The notes beneath the pieces are model-generated. The model had not been told where the DNA came from. It saw only the letters and a program-made list of their open reading frames with translations, and ran no database searches. DNA of 64,000 bases, taken from contig NC_135772.1 of NCBI RefSeq assembly GCF_028453695.1, positions 5,394,001 to 5,458,000 of the forward strand. Direction: 5' to 3'. This document shows, one piece after another, positions 23,540 to 36,467 of this stretch. Within the stretch, counting starts at the first letter, position 1, and every line of letters starts with the position of its first letter. The translations under genes were made by a program, and so were the position numbers. This stretch comes from Augochlora pura. Lineage: Eukaryota; Arthropoda; Insecta; Hymenoptera; Halictidae.

Positions 23540-24117
23540 TTGCGATACGAGCAGCCTTTCGGTACCGCGTCGCGTCACATCGCATCGTATCGCATCGCAG
23601 GGAAAAGAACGTAGCACTTCATTTTACCAAAGGAATCGTGAAGGAAGAAATCCGAGTTGCACGACTGAACGTGATGCAAACAATGCGGCGCACGTAGAAC
23701 TCTCTTCCAAGTTTAGTCGTCCATTCGTCGACGCGTTCGTTTTGCCGGCCGATACTGGTTCCAAGTTCCCGCGGTTGGTTTAACTACCCGGCAAAATCAT
23801 CTCCGCTGCGTTGGATGCATTTCTGAACCGAGCACGAGCGACGACAGCCTCCGAATAATACGTATTTTTCTTCCATGCTCGAGAAAACTGGTGCGACTGA
23901 CATCGTTTGTCTTCCACGATGCTAGCGCGCGGTAGTAAAGCGGATGTAACTGCACGTGAAAGCGTCGCTTCCACTCTATGGATCGATCGAAACGTTGTTG
24001 TCAACCTCTCTGCCAGAATTTCGATCGATCGAACAGGTAAATTCACAGCAATAACCGTGAGAGCGTTCTAACGCAAGATGGCAGACGCAATTAGACTCTT
24101 GTCGATGCAGTCATCTG

Positions 24118-24140
24118 ACACACACACACACACGCACACA
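24118..24140. repeat. (CA)n microsatellite
   Basis: Eleven CA dinucleotides with one G interruption. Confidence 0.85.
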
Positions 24141-25325
24141 GGGACGTCTTGTACAATAAATAGCTGCGTAGTTTACTCGATCGCTGCGCGACTATCGATC
24201 CAATTGACATAAGAATATCGTTTTATATTGTCGATGAGAAGTGCTTTGAATTCAACGCGAACGACCACGGAAAAACCGTGAAAACGCGGAACGTTGTTGT
24301 ATTATATAATACAATGCGAGCACGTTCGATTAATTAGAAATGATTTGCAGTATCGTTGCTATAATTCGATTATTACAACAACAGTATATTATACACGGCT
24401 CTTCTCTTTTCACTTCCGTCGGATTAGGTGTACAGTTTTCCGATTTCATTGCGCGCGCCGGGAGACAGCAACGATTCGCTCGTGCAGCTGCTCGAGAACG
24501 GTTTGCGTTCAATTTTCCTTGAGAAGCGATAAAACGGGGAAAACGTCTTTGAAAATTCTTTCGCCTTTAATATGCCTTTCCATTCGTATTTTCTGCGATC
24601 GCTCGGAACGCTTACTGACATTAGGCACACAAAAATATTCTCGCAAATGGCACAGTTCGGGAATCCAATTTTTAAACGTGTTCTGGTCTTCTTTTTTCTA
24701 AAGAATAAACTTGACTCGTAATAAAATGATTGCGCGAATGTCGGCCGAATTTGTAGAAAAATAGCAAACACTGGCTCTTCGTTGTTTGAAACGAATCGTC
24801 GTTTGGCACCGCGTCGTCCACGTGCTTCCAGCGACGTTAGGTTATCTATGTATAATATCTCCGCACTCGGCATCGAGCGCGCATACCTTGTGTCGGCGTT
24901 GTTTTACACGTCGCAGCATTTATTTCCGTACGAGAGAAATCGAATTTATTCGACGATATCGTCCGATTACTCAAACGATTAAACAATTTATATTTGACGC
25001 CGATCGTATAATTGCGAGCCGCGAGCGGTCATTGACGATCACCGCGCACGTCGGCGCGTTGATACGTAATAATGAATTACAGATACGAGAGAAGATTAAC
25101 GTTGTAAATTGAGTCGAAGGTTAACGGAATGGTGCGAACCCTTGCCGTATCGTTCAATATTATCCAATTAACGATTGGGAACGGGTGGAAGCGCGGTTGC
25201 TATCTCATCAAAATGGGTATTGCTAAATTGGCAGCGATGTTGTTTCGCTAATAATAAAAAGCCATCGGACCGAGACCACGGATGCACGCGCGGTCGGTGT
25301 ACCTCCGGCTTCAAACGAATCCAGT

Positions 25326-25349
25326 TCGATTCAAATCGATTTGAATCGA
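25326..25349. repeat. 24-bp perfect palindrome
   Basis: The 24 bases equal their own reverse complement (arms TCGATTCAAATC, centred on the junction). It is followed at once by a variant copy of the ATCGATTT unit, which forms a second 12-bp palindrome, CGATTTAAATCG. Confidence 0.8.
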
Positions 25350-26843
25350 TTTAAATCGGGGTCGGACTAGAGATACATACTTAGGAGCTATTTCCGATCT
25401 GTATGTAGGTAACAACAAAAGGTACACCATGGCGCGCGAGGCGATTGTTTGTATCGGGTCGGGCGTGATTCTTGCCCGACGTCGACCGTCGATCGATTTA
25501 TTGGATAAATGTTGGAAGCGGCCGCGGTGATTGCGTAAACGAGCATTTTTCCTCGAAACCTCCAACACTTTGGGAGAAATGGGCGCCGCCGACGATGTGC
25601 GATCGTAACATCGAAGTCGCCGTCTCAAGTCGGTATACCAGGCTGTCCTCCCGATCAGTAGAGTTTATTATCTCTGCGTCTTCATTATTCTCTGAGTTTA
25701 TTATCTTTATTATAAACACGACTCTTCTTCTCATCGATCGTTTAGACTATTCGATAGGTCTACGAGTACCTTGCGACGACACAGGTACGCGCACGTGTCT
25801 ATGCAGTCGACGTTTCGTCGGGGAAGATTACGCCGTTGCACCTTTACACCTTTCCCTCTAACTCTCCCCATTCCATAGCTTTCTTTTTTCTTTTTTCTTG
25901 TATCTTTCATCTCCTTCCGTCGGCTTTTGCAGCGGCTTCCGGCGACACCTCGATCCGCGCACACAGAATTATATTGCTAGAGAAATAGAACGTTGCTACG
26001 TACGCGCACAAGTTTCTCCTTGTGGCAACACGGCGGACGGAATTCGGTGATTCTTCGTCTCTTTGAACATCCTCCTGCTATTAATTTACACGTGTTTCAA
26101 CCGTCCATTGAGAAAAACTTGCTTCCCTGAACTTTAGCTCTCTATGCCGTATGCATACAGTATTCTTTGACAGCGATCCTCGTTAACTCCGCTAGTTGCT
26201 AAATTAATAGCACGAGTCTCTATTGTACATGTAGTTGATTCGAACATTTCGAAGATACGACGTAGGACAAGTTGACGCGTCTTTCTTCATGATAACTATG
26301 AACATGCGCATCGTTCATAGTTTTCAAATTAATCATTTCTATCAATGCAAATCGAATCCTTGTCGAATAGTTGAAATATTCGCTGACAATATTCAGATTT
26401 CTTCCAACGTCTGTAAATAATAGCTTAACAAAATTCATTTGTTAGCGATCACTGTTGCGGCCGCGTTTCGTCGTATGGGAATAAGGAGTGACATATGTCG
26501 CGTTCAACTGTCCAAGCTGAACGAGTTCGAGCGCCTCTTCAATCGGAAAATTGAATCGAACCGATTGGCTCGAATCGGCCCGCCTGATTTCAATGGGACC
26601 GCCGAACTCTTTTCGACTTGTTCGATTCCAGTGGAATCGAACTTGGACTCGCTCGAACTCGGTCACCGCAACCTGACTCTTAATTATTCCCGGTTAAAAT
26701 GTCCTAGTCAGGATTCACGAGGTATGCTTTTGCAGATAGCAATATGTATATATGTATGTGAAGCCAACTAGGCGAACAAGTGTAACACTTCTGGGATACG
26801 CGTGTGACCGAAATTAAAATTCGTTGATTGAAATTTAATACCG

Positions 26844-26873
26844 TTACCGTGTATTACCGTGTATTACCGTGTA
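26844..26873. repeat. 10-bp tandem repeat, three exact copies
   Basis: TTACCGTGTA occurs three times without change. Confidence 0.85.
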
Positions 26874-29800
26874 GCGAAGAACGTAGCGGCACGAGCCAAC
26901 GGAACTATGCAAAACATTTGCGAATAGATATCAGATGCCTGAAATTGTCGTTGGAGATTTTCGGAGAGAGGCCTATGTCGATATCGCGTTTGTCGCGTTG
27001 CCAGGAAATTAAACGACAGGGCGTTCGCGCGGCCACGCTCTTGAGTGTGTCGTTCAATCGTGTCGTGGATACATAGAATTTCCAATTTAATCTCGAACCT
27101 AATATCTTCGCGCGACTAATTGATTGGCGCCCTTGGACTCTCGTGGAGCAAACGTTGGTGGAACGCTCGAAACGGAAACGAGAAGATCGAAGCTCGTTGT
27201 GCCGAGTAAATTTTTCGTAAATTCGACCAGACGACTTCGATCGTTTTACGACGTTAAAGGAACTGTGTTACCACAGAATGGTTGAACAACAGTTTTGCAA
27301 AAACTGCTGTTGGCTGGAATAATGGAAGAAATTCTTTTCGACGTTGAAAACGTTGACTCGTTTATCCGAGCTTGGAATCAAAAATTAAACGATGCGTTCT
27401 GCTGCAGTTCCGTGAAAAATCAGATGAAAACAGTATGTACTCTTCGGTTTCTTTCTTAAAAAAAAGAAAAACCGAGGATTAATTATTAAGCAACGATGCC
27501 GTAACGTTGCAATAGAATATACAAGTTTAAAGGGTAAAACTGATTTCGTATAAGTTTTCCATTTGATCGTTCAATATTAAAAAAAAAAATAAAAACACAA
27601 ATTTTAGTGGAGTTTCGTTATTTTCAATGTTAATGCAATATAATAAACCCGATGTCCTTTCGTTACGCAAACGCTAGACTTTGTCAAACAACAATACGCT
27701 CGATACAATCAATCGGTTTATGTATAGTTACGATAATGGAAACCATATCCTCGCGATAAACATTATCGGAACTCTGGGATTTTGAAAACATTTTCATTCC
27801 AAACACTTTTCCATCCTATTACTTTGCCAAGAGATCGCATTTAGATAGCTTGTATGCACAGCTGTTACACGGTAGTTTCCTTTTGTTTGAAAATTTCATA
27901 ACGGCTTCCTCTGTATCCGCATATTTTGAAATACGATAGCAGGTAATCTCAGTGACACACAAACTTCACCCAAGATAAAGATCGAAATTTTTGTTTCAAT
28001 TTTGGTGTACACACAATTTTTCTGTAAGAATATATCTTCTGCTCGGACGAAACTCGAACGAAATAATACATACACCGTGGAACAATGGTCTGCTACATTC
28101 GCGCCGCAATAGTTTCTCAGTCGAGTGCATCAACTCCCTAAATTGAATTCGACGATCAGGTCTGGGGTTAAGACAACGGGGTCGCGGGCAACGATACCTC
28201 TAATTTAATCCAACGTTCGTAGTCGTTGTTTGGTAAATTGAGCAGTGGCCTTGAAACGTGTCCACGAGAAAATTAATAAAACGACACGGCCACTCTCTCC
28301 CCACCGATAATTCTCGCCTCGAATTGCTTCGATATTACACGATTCACAATTAAACGAGTATTTATTAGCCTTATTATTTCGTTTCGTGCACCATCGAAAG
28401 GTTATCTATCGTTTGATGCGTGGATCGGTGAATTAGAATCCGCGTATCGTATTCGTGAAAGTGCTCGTAGATATTGCATTTCCCAACGCCTCTATCACTG
28501 ATTCAATTATATTCGAGCTGAAACAGTGTTTGAGTTTCTATCGAATAAAATGTTTGTAATAAACGAAATCGAGCACTTGTCGCGTCTAGAAAATAAATTC
28601 GACGCGTCTGTCGCGACAATCGTGCGCTGGAATAAATGTTAATGAAAACGTATACGTACGCTAAAAAGCTTCGCTCGATACCTCGACACCTCGATACACG
28701 GATTTACGTCATGATTTTTCAAACCATTAAGTCTGTGAATTCGTGCGAAAGACTGAAAGGTATTACGAAGTAGATCGAACAAAACCAGGCGGTGAACTAA
28801 CGGCAATCGTTTAATGCTCAAGTGTACGCAATCGAAATGGTGCCGACCGAATAAACCAAATAAACACTTTGACAAACAATAGGAATTCAAACTTGAATTT
28901 CATTCGTGTGTGGAAAAACAACCGTATTTCTTTTTTATCATCTGGTACACGTATTCGTTTGCACCTACTATTGAAAATTACCGTTTAATTCAAAGTGTTG
29001 CACTGTGCTCGCGCGTATCGTAAAACGTGAAATTGTGATTTTCATTTTTTTTCCCCCGAACCTCGATACGTGGCAGTAAATCCTGATAAACTTTTATGAT
29101 TCAGAGGTGGGCTTTGCGTTGAATTATAAATTGTTTCCCTTCGTAACTTTTGCAACGTTGTTTGAGCGTCAGCTTGGAAACTTTATGCTTCGCGAGCCAC
29201 TCAAAAATACTATCCATACATATATCTATATGTATATCTATACATGTAACAGCCAAAAGATGAATCGTGTTCCCCCATTTGAATCTCTTGGGCAACGACA
29301 ACGAGCCAGGCTCGTCATAAGAATTTCGTGCGTAATCTATTAAACGTACGAACATTGCTTTCCTTTGCTCAAAAATTGCAAAAATAATTACAAAACACAA
29401 CGCGTTTATTTAAAGAAACGCATGTTTCGTTGTACGTGGTTACGTAAACTGCGAGTAAAAAATGAAATAGTGATTTTTATAGTGTAACGCGTGGTCGACA
29501 AAGTGGCCGTATCTCAAAGACAAAATCGAAACCAGAATTTCGTCGATCCATCATCTTGCTTCGGCATTTATTGCCTCGTAAAAGAGTGGGGGGCCACCTG
29601 TAGTAGTCGGATGCACTCTGTGCTCTGCGCGAATGGGAAGTTGGTAGTGCGGTAGGTAGGATGGCGTTGAACGTATGCGGTATTCGGTCTGCGGTCGATT
29701 CCTAGGCCATCGATTCGAGGGTTCGATGCGGAAATAGGAGCCGCATCTTCGAAATACAGATTCTGTATATTTCTAGCCGTACGAAACTGACCCCGGTCAT

Positions 29801-31474
29801 TTCGATAATGTCCCACGGAAATTCAACGGAACTCTATCGGTACGATATCGCGCACAGCGCATGCTGCTCTACTTTGTCGCTGAAATCCTTTTGTAAGGCT
29901 GCGCTAAATGGATTTCTTCTAGAAAATATCGGACGGTAAAGGAAGAGATAATATTGCCTCGAAGCAAACGGAAATATGCAACGGGGGGCTAATCTGACGG
30001 GAGTTTTCACCGTAAAACAGAAAACAGTTAGCCCTTTGGCTAGCCAATGCAACGCAACGCAACGCAGGCGACCATTTCCTACCATTTCCATTGATTCGTT
30101 TCTTTGGTTAACCGGCACCAGCACTTCTCGGGGTCGCCGGGCAATGGACCGGCCGAGTTACGCGAGTCGCGCAGCGTTACGTCGCGTCGATGGGTCGTAA
30201 ATAGATTTGCTTCGAACAAAGTTCAATGTAAATGAACTCTAAACGAGTTAAAAGCGTTACAACGAACCCGCGTTGCTTTCCAATGTGCTGGTCGCGAAGA
30301 GTGAACGCGAGTTCTCTAGATTCTCGGGACAGAAGTTGACAAAATCTATACGTCGTTTATTATCCATATCGGTACAATTATCCTTACCTTTTCGGTTAAC
30401 AACTAAAGTCTCTATCTATTATATATCTACAACAAGTTTTGTAATTCCAAGTTGTGGACACCTCTTTGGACACATTCTCCTGAAGCTAGCTGTTTCTACA
30501 GACGGTGCCTAACTCAAGGAATGTTAGGAGACCGCATCCGCGAACCCGAAAAATGGGGTCAAAGTTCTAATGGTTACAACTTGGACCAAAACGGTCGTAT
30601 CGATATCGTGGAAACGTCGCTCGAAAGTGTGGAATCTTCACTCTGGTGTGGCTTCCTCGTAACCCCAGAAGCTATACGTTTCCTCTCGCGTTTGAAGCAA
30701 AAGTCGAGGAGCGACACGTCGAAACACGCTTACAAATATATAGGCGTAACAGTCTGCGCGTACATTCTTTGGAGACATTGCGACTGAAAAAATTAGAGGA
30801 AACCCTCGTGTTATGTAATGTCGAAATATTGTTGGTGACCGATTGTTAAAATTATTTGCGTACGTTGTTGAATGTGTAAAAAAATATAACACCGCTCGAC
30901 CCGACGGTTTTATCATTATTATTTGCAGAACCACCTGCTCGATTTGCTGACAAAGTATGAAGAGGAAACTTTGAAAACGGAGAAATTATACGAAAAGATG
31001 CCGATGAGTTTTCCGAGAAAGAATCGCGTGGAGAAAAGTGTAAGGAAGAAACTCTGAAAACGGAGAAACTGTGGAAAAATAGGTCGACGAGTTTATTAAA
31101 GGAAGGAATACAATTAAAGTTGAAGTCCAACAGCGCAATTGTTTTCAAATTAAGAAGAATTGCAATAATAAACGAACCTGCAGTTATTTTCTTTCAAATC
31201 AAACACAAATTACACAGTTCTGCGCAACAGTTCTATAATATAAACTCGACTGGTATTCGAAAAAAAATCACGAGTTCAGGTTACATAAGTTACAGCGAAA
31301 AATTCGTCGGAGCACTCGACTGATAATAATTAAATATCCGTTTCAAAGAAAACGGAACATTTAAAGACGCTTCTTCAATTTTCCTATTGTTATCTGGATC
31401 ACGACTCCTTACCATCCAAAGTACGGAACCATCTTTTATTACACTATAAAATTTATTTCTCCTAGCATAAAAAA

Positions 31475-31501
31475 TCAGCAGCAGTAGCAGCAGCAGCAGC
31501 A
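31475..31501. repeat. (CAG)n microsatellite
   Basis: About nine CAG units with one TAG interruption. No open frame of interest runs through them. Confidence 0.75.
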
Positions 31502-32534
31502 CGAAGGGGTCCATAAAAATACAATTTGAAATGTTATTACGATACTCGAATGTCGGCCACGTTTCAACAATGGGAAATCCATTTGTACTGGCATGAAGAC
31601 AGTAAACATTTTACAATCGGAAGAGAACGCTATAAACGCGGCCAATATAACATTAGTACTACTGTCGGATATTATATATATATTATATAAAAGGCATGGT
31701 GCAACAAACATTGTATAATTTTATGAACCAACATTTAATCTTATCTAATTCGCACTGTTCGACCAATGGTAAACGGTAAAAAATGGTGGAGAGGTTGACA
31801 TATATACTACGTATAAAAGAAACATACTACTGTTGCGTAGAAACTGCATTACCGAAAGATCCGTGGGAATAGTACTCGAGTCGCGTCTCGGTCCCAACGA
31901 GAACACGTTCGACGCTCTGGATAATTGACGAGTTCTACTCTATTAAACGAATTTATGACCGAACCTTAGGCGGTCGAAGACCCGTGGATTCCGGTCTTCT
32001 CGTATACGTATCGAAATGCCCAAGTGACCCCAAATCTTAACTCGCAAAGACTCCGCGAGGTACGACGCGTTCAAACGGCCACAAGATTTTGTGAAAAGGT
32101 AGAGTTTGTTTCGTTCGGTAGAAGCCGAAAGATATCGTTCGGAATACAGAATACCGGACACCAAACACCAAATACCGAAGCTTCCCCCGCTATTCGATTC
32201 ATTCCATCCCCATCGCGGTCTGCGCCAGATTGTCCGATCGGAGTTGAACCCTTATCGTGGTTCGGTACTCACCGATCACGTAGCTATAGCCGTCCAAGGT
32301 GAGAACACACTTGCGTGTGTTGGAGGAGCTCGGAATGCCTGGGACAAGTCTGCGGGAAATTCGCTTACCAGGGCTGCAAGGAGTACCGGCGGTACTTACA
32401 GCACCTGGGTCCGAGTGGCACTTCTGCACGGGGTCTTTGCTTTGTCTAGACATCATCGTTCTCTTTCGCGCCACTCGTGCGCCACTTCTCCAGCAAAAGC
32501 AGGAAGAAAGGAAACCTACTTCCGCACCATTTCC

Positions 32535-32575
32535 AAGCCAGTCCAGTCCAGTACCAGTCCAGTCCAGTCCAGTCC
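32535..32575. repeat. (CCAGT)n pentanucleotide repeat
   Basis: Seven to eight CCAGT units with one interruption. Confidence 0.8.
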
Positions 32576-33794
32576 ATCTACTTAGCCACGCAACGATCCC
32601 CGAAACACTGTCGCGGTCCTCTTTATCGTCGGAGACATAGCGGATCCGACGCCCGCCGTCGCCTGCCTGCTGCCTTCCTTCGACACCACCCGCGCCGCGG
32701 TCATTCAATTCTCTTCGGCGGCCCTCCGGTCATCCTCCTCTCGCGCAACGCTATCTTTTGAAATCGGCGAGGTTTCGAACGCGTCTCGCGTCTTGATTCA
32801 ACGGCACCACGCGAATTTCTCCGCCGACCCAATCTTTGATCGACCGACTAGCGGGGCAAGGGAGAAGGCAAATACTCAACCAACGAATACGCGGATAAAT
32901 ATCAATCTTTGTGTAATCGTGCTCGTCCGTTTCACTTGGGCCAGTAAATCGCGGGCAATCTCTAGTTCCTCCGACCAAGGGGATTAGTCGGCCGTGGACA
33001 AAGGCGGATCCAACGGATTTTGATCGCGACACGATCGCAACGTTTCCGCGGTTGTGCTCGACGGAGCGTACGTTCTCTTACCGTCTTTGATCTTGCTTCG
33101 AGCTACGCGCGCCTTTGTAATGCGTTCGACGCGTCCAACACAGTGCCGGAGAAGACTTCTCGCGGTACGTTTCGACGTTCGTGTCGTCGCGTCCGAAACA
33201 AGTTTCCAAGCATATCGTAGCTTGGATCGACGGCAATGAACCAACGGTGTTGTCGAATCGTCGAGATAGATTTAAGAAAATATCCTCGGTTTGGATCGGG
33301 TCCGAGTCGACCGATCGTCTTGCCGTCAGTGGTGCGATCGATTCGGTGTCGCGCACCAGGGAACGCGAACAGGAAACCCTCTCGAATCGCGAAACGTTCA
33401 TCGCCTGGACGCGGCTCGATCGCGCCCTTTCTTTCCTCACTTCGGCGCTCGACCTCGCCGGAAGATCTTGTCGCGTCCCGCGAGTCCGTTGGTCCCTGAT
33501 CTACCGACCTGTGGATTTCGAATTGTGTTCGGTCTCGTCACTCCGCTGCCACGAATTCACGTTTAATCACCTTTCGCGGAAACCTGCGGTTCCCGATACG
33601 TGGTTATAAATACGTCGGCGGCTCGAACCGCGGTAGCAGATAGACCCCGGGACTCGTTGTTCCCTTCTTCCCTCTGTCTCGCGGCGCGCGTTCGGGACCG
33701 CGTGGTATTAGTCGACGAGGCTTCCGTAAAAATTTCTGCCACGATAAAACCGACCGCCTGATAATCGGCTGATTACTCCAGCGATCTTGGCCAC

Positions 33795-33832
33795 GAGAGA
33801 AAGAGAGAGAGAGAGAGAGAGAGTGTGTGTGT
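33795..33832. repeat. (GA)n-(GT)n compound microsatellite
   Basis: A GA tract followed directly by GT repeats. Confidence 0.85.
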
Positions 33833-35248
33833 GGGGGAGGATCGGAGCGCCGTTCTTCTCGTGTCACGTATGGCCGCAAAATTAGTTGGACAGGCCGCGA
33901 CGAGGCGTGCTCGGAATATTTTGGTCGTCTACCGTCTTGGTGAAATTTCTGGCGCAACGGCGTGTCGTCGCTGACGCCGAGAAAGGGCTGGCTGTTTCGA
34001 TGCACTCTCTACACTTCGGTGACTTTTTCCGTCGATTGATCGACGCCAAACGGGTGTCGACGAGTTAGCGCGTGTTTGACGCGGCTATCGGGGCTCGGTT
34101 CGATGAAAACGATGCGGCCGTGGGTACGGGCCACCCTCTCCATTTTCTTTGCTCGGCCGTCTTTGAAGCGGCGAACGATCGATCACCGAGGGATCACGGT
34201 GGATCACCGAGGCCGACCGCCGAAAAGCACACACACGGGAAATCCCGTGCGAACGAGCCCCGCCGAGGGCTGTTCCTTCCGGCGCGAACGGGCCACGAGC
34301 AATCAAATTCGCGGGATAATTTCGCGCGGCTATCCCCGTAACCGGACCGGAACAGATTTCATCCGATAGTTCAATTACCTTCTTCCGCGGAGCGTTTACA
34401 GTAGTCGTTACATACGTGCACGGTCACGGAGGCCCACGATGGACAGAGCGGCGGGTTCGTTCCGCGATCGATTCGCGTTACCATAACGTTAAATTCAGTT
34501 TGCCCGCTCGTGCACCGGCGCGCCGACACTCTATCGCGAAGCCGGCACGCGCACCTCAACCACGTTATCATTCGACGATCGATTCTCTCGCGATATCCGT
34601 CGATCATCGGGGGCCCCGGACGCTCGTTTGTCGATCCCTGTGCTCCGTTTCTCCGTGTCTTCGTTTCACCGGCTGTTGATATATGGTACAAAGGCGCGAC
34701 AATATCTACAATGTTCCTTGGAGAATCAACCGCGTCCAGTCGTTTTATCGATGTTTATTAATATCTCGTCCGCGGATCGTCGTACTTCCTCTTCGACGGC
34801 GCTATTTGCGTTTCGATCGAAGCTACCCTTCCGCCGTGACACTGTCACCTTTCCCGGTATTCCCGGCATTCGATTCACTCCGCGACAATGCCGAGCATCA
34901 CTCGCATCCAGTAATCGTGTCAATCTATCCGTCGACCAATCTTCGCTGTCCGAAAGATGTCACGATCACGAAGGTGTCCCAACCAAGGTCGGTTCTTGCG
35001 AAGCGCGATCGAGAGTATCCAACGCTGCACCACGCCGGGGGTCTAAGGCGTCTCGAGCGAACCGCTAGCTCCGGGGGAATTCTGCATCGCGTTCAGAACC
35101 AAGGAAACCACAGCGCATCGCGCTAGTAGAAGGACCGCGTGTTTGGTCGGACGTCCAGCTGCGGTTTCATGCGCGTAGAAGCTGCAGGCAACCAAGGGGG
35201 CAGAACGTGACTTAGCTGGCGGCTTTAGAAGAGAACCTGAGCGGCCGA

Positions 35249-35298
35249 GCGATCGAGCGATCGAGCGATCGAGAAAGAGAGAGAGAGAGGGAGAGAGA
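35249..35298. repeat. (GCGATCGA)n and (GA)n tract
   Basis: Three copies of an eight-base unit, GCGATCGA, run directly into a GA tract. Confidence 0.8.
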
Positions 35299-35344
35299 AA
35301 ATATCGTATAGCGAGAGCGTGCGAATAGCGACACGCGAACCATG

Positions 35345-35769
35345 CAAACTACGCGAAAAACGGAGACACACGTGCGACCCGAGCCGCGGTACCGCTACAA
35401 CTGAACCATTTGGAACCTCCACCTCTCTCCGAGCTCCCTCCTCTCATTCTCCTCTCCGCTCGAAACCCTCCTGCCTACCCAGCCACGTCGCCCTCTCACT
35501 CTTTCGTTCTCCGTCCACCGTCCTGACAGTGGATCATCATTCTTTCTTTCCCTTTCCCTCCCTCATCAGGTCTCTCACTTTCTCCCTCTCTCTCTCGTTT
35601 TCATTGCGTCCCCTCATCCGTCTCTCTGCGGCGTCCTTTCGCTCGTTCCCTCTCTGGCGTTCGTTCTGTGTCATCGGTTCCCCCCTTGGTTTATTCTGCT
35701 TCGCCCGGTCGGGTCCCTCTTCGGTCGCCGTGTTCCTCTACCCTCGTGGGCCGACACAGTCCCCATCAG
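35345..35769 (+). other. Candidate 5' untranslated exon of a large + strand gene
   Basis: This stretch of about 425 bases is strongly pyrimidine-rich, GC-rich and contains no ATG on the + strand. It ends at CAG|GTAAGC (donor GT at 35770-35771), a near-perfect splice donor. Upstream lies CG-rich DNA with GA tracts. This is the usual form of a non-coding first exon with a long first intron. The 5' boundary is not defined; the last upstream ATG is at 35342. No matching acceptor or coding exon was found before 64000, so the gene's identity is unknown. Confidence 0.35.
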
Positions 35770-36443
35770 GTAAGCATCTGGGACACTTTCCTCGCGCTCC
35801 GGCGAGAATGATCAGCCTTCCGGCTAGCAGTGGACCGGATCGAAGAATTTAGTGACATTTTGCTTTCGAAAGGTCGATGCACCTCGAAAATCGACTCGAT
35901 GCGATCGAATAAGTCTTTTATCTCCAAGTCAATTTGCGAATGTTGACAAGGACGATTGAGCGTATAGGCTGTGAAATTTGGAACTTACAACGACTTCATC
36001 GTTCAGCTTAACCTTTCGGATCTCTCGAACATTCGGCTTTTCGTAAACTGTTCTTCCATGTTCGTCCCGAGGAGAAATGTGCGAGTGGCAAAAGGGAGAA
36101 GCGTCGCGTGCCGACTCTCCCCCGATAAGCGAAAGAGTCGTTACAATGGAATATAACTTTGGACACGGAAAAAGTTAGAATAACTAACTCCAGTGTGAGT
36201 GAACATTACTGCATTTGTGAGCCAAGTTTTTAATTATGCAAGTAGTCAATCGTCGTACATGCTTTCCCCGCGAAATGCGAAACTTAATTCCTGAACGACC
36301 GGTAGCGAAAAACGTCGCGTAGCCGCATGAATAATTGGAGGACTTTTCGTTTTTCTCTCGGTCACCTTATTATATGTTTGCGGCAAACTGTTCCACCAGA
36401 CCTCTTTTTCTGCTGGGTGCGGGTACACGTTTCTCCCACCCCC

Positions 36444-36467
36444 TCCCTCTCTCTCTCTCTCTCTCTC
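36444..36467. repeat. (CT)n microsatellite
   Basis: About eleven CT dinucleotides. Confidence 0.8.

Larger units (their letters stand above)
21150..33600. other. 12-kb stretch without a supportable gene
   Basis: Many short open frames exist on both strands, but none shows a recognisable domain together with splice sites or coding-type composition. It contains microsatellites, a 24-bp palindrome (25326-25349), a 10-bp tandem repeat (26844-26873) and a DRE-like TATCGATA (23141-23148). It may be intergenic or an intron of a gene lying outside the window. Confidence 0.5.
33601..35344 (+). promoter_or_regulatory. GC- and CG-rich candidate promoter region
   Basis: This stretch is clearly richer in G+C and in CG dinucleotides than the flanks. 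It holds TTATAAATAC near 33604, GA tracts at 33795-33832 and 35270-35298, and a repeated GCGATCGA octamer at 35249-35271. GA tracts are typical GAGA-factor targets in insect promoters. It lies directly upstream of the candidate untranslated exon ending at 35769, so it is a plausible promoter for a + strand gene. No start site can be fixed from sequence alone. Confidence 0.3.

Noticed and set aside
35319..35852. 177-codon + strand frame
   Set aside because: It contains no ATG before the splice donor at 35770 and is pyrimidine-rich; better explained as untranslated exon.
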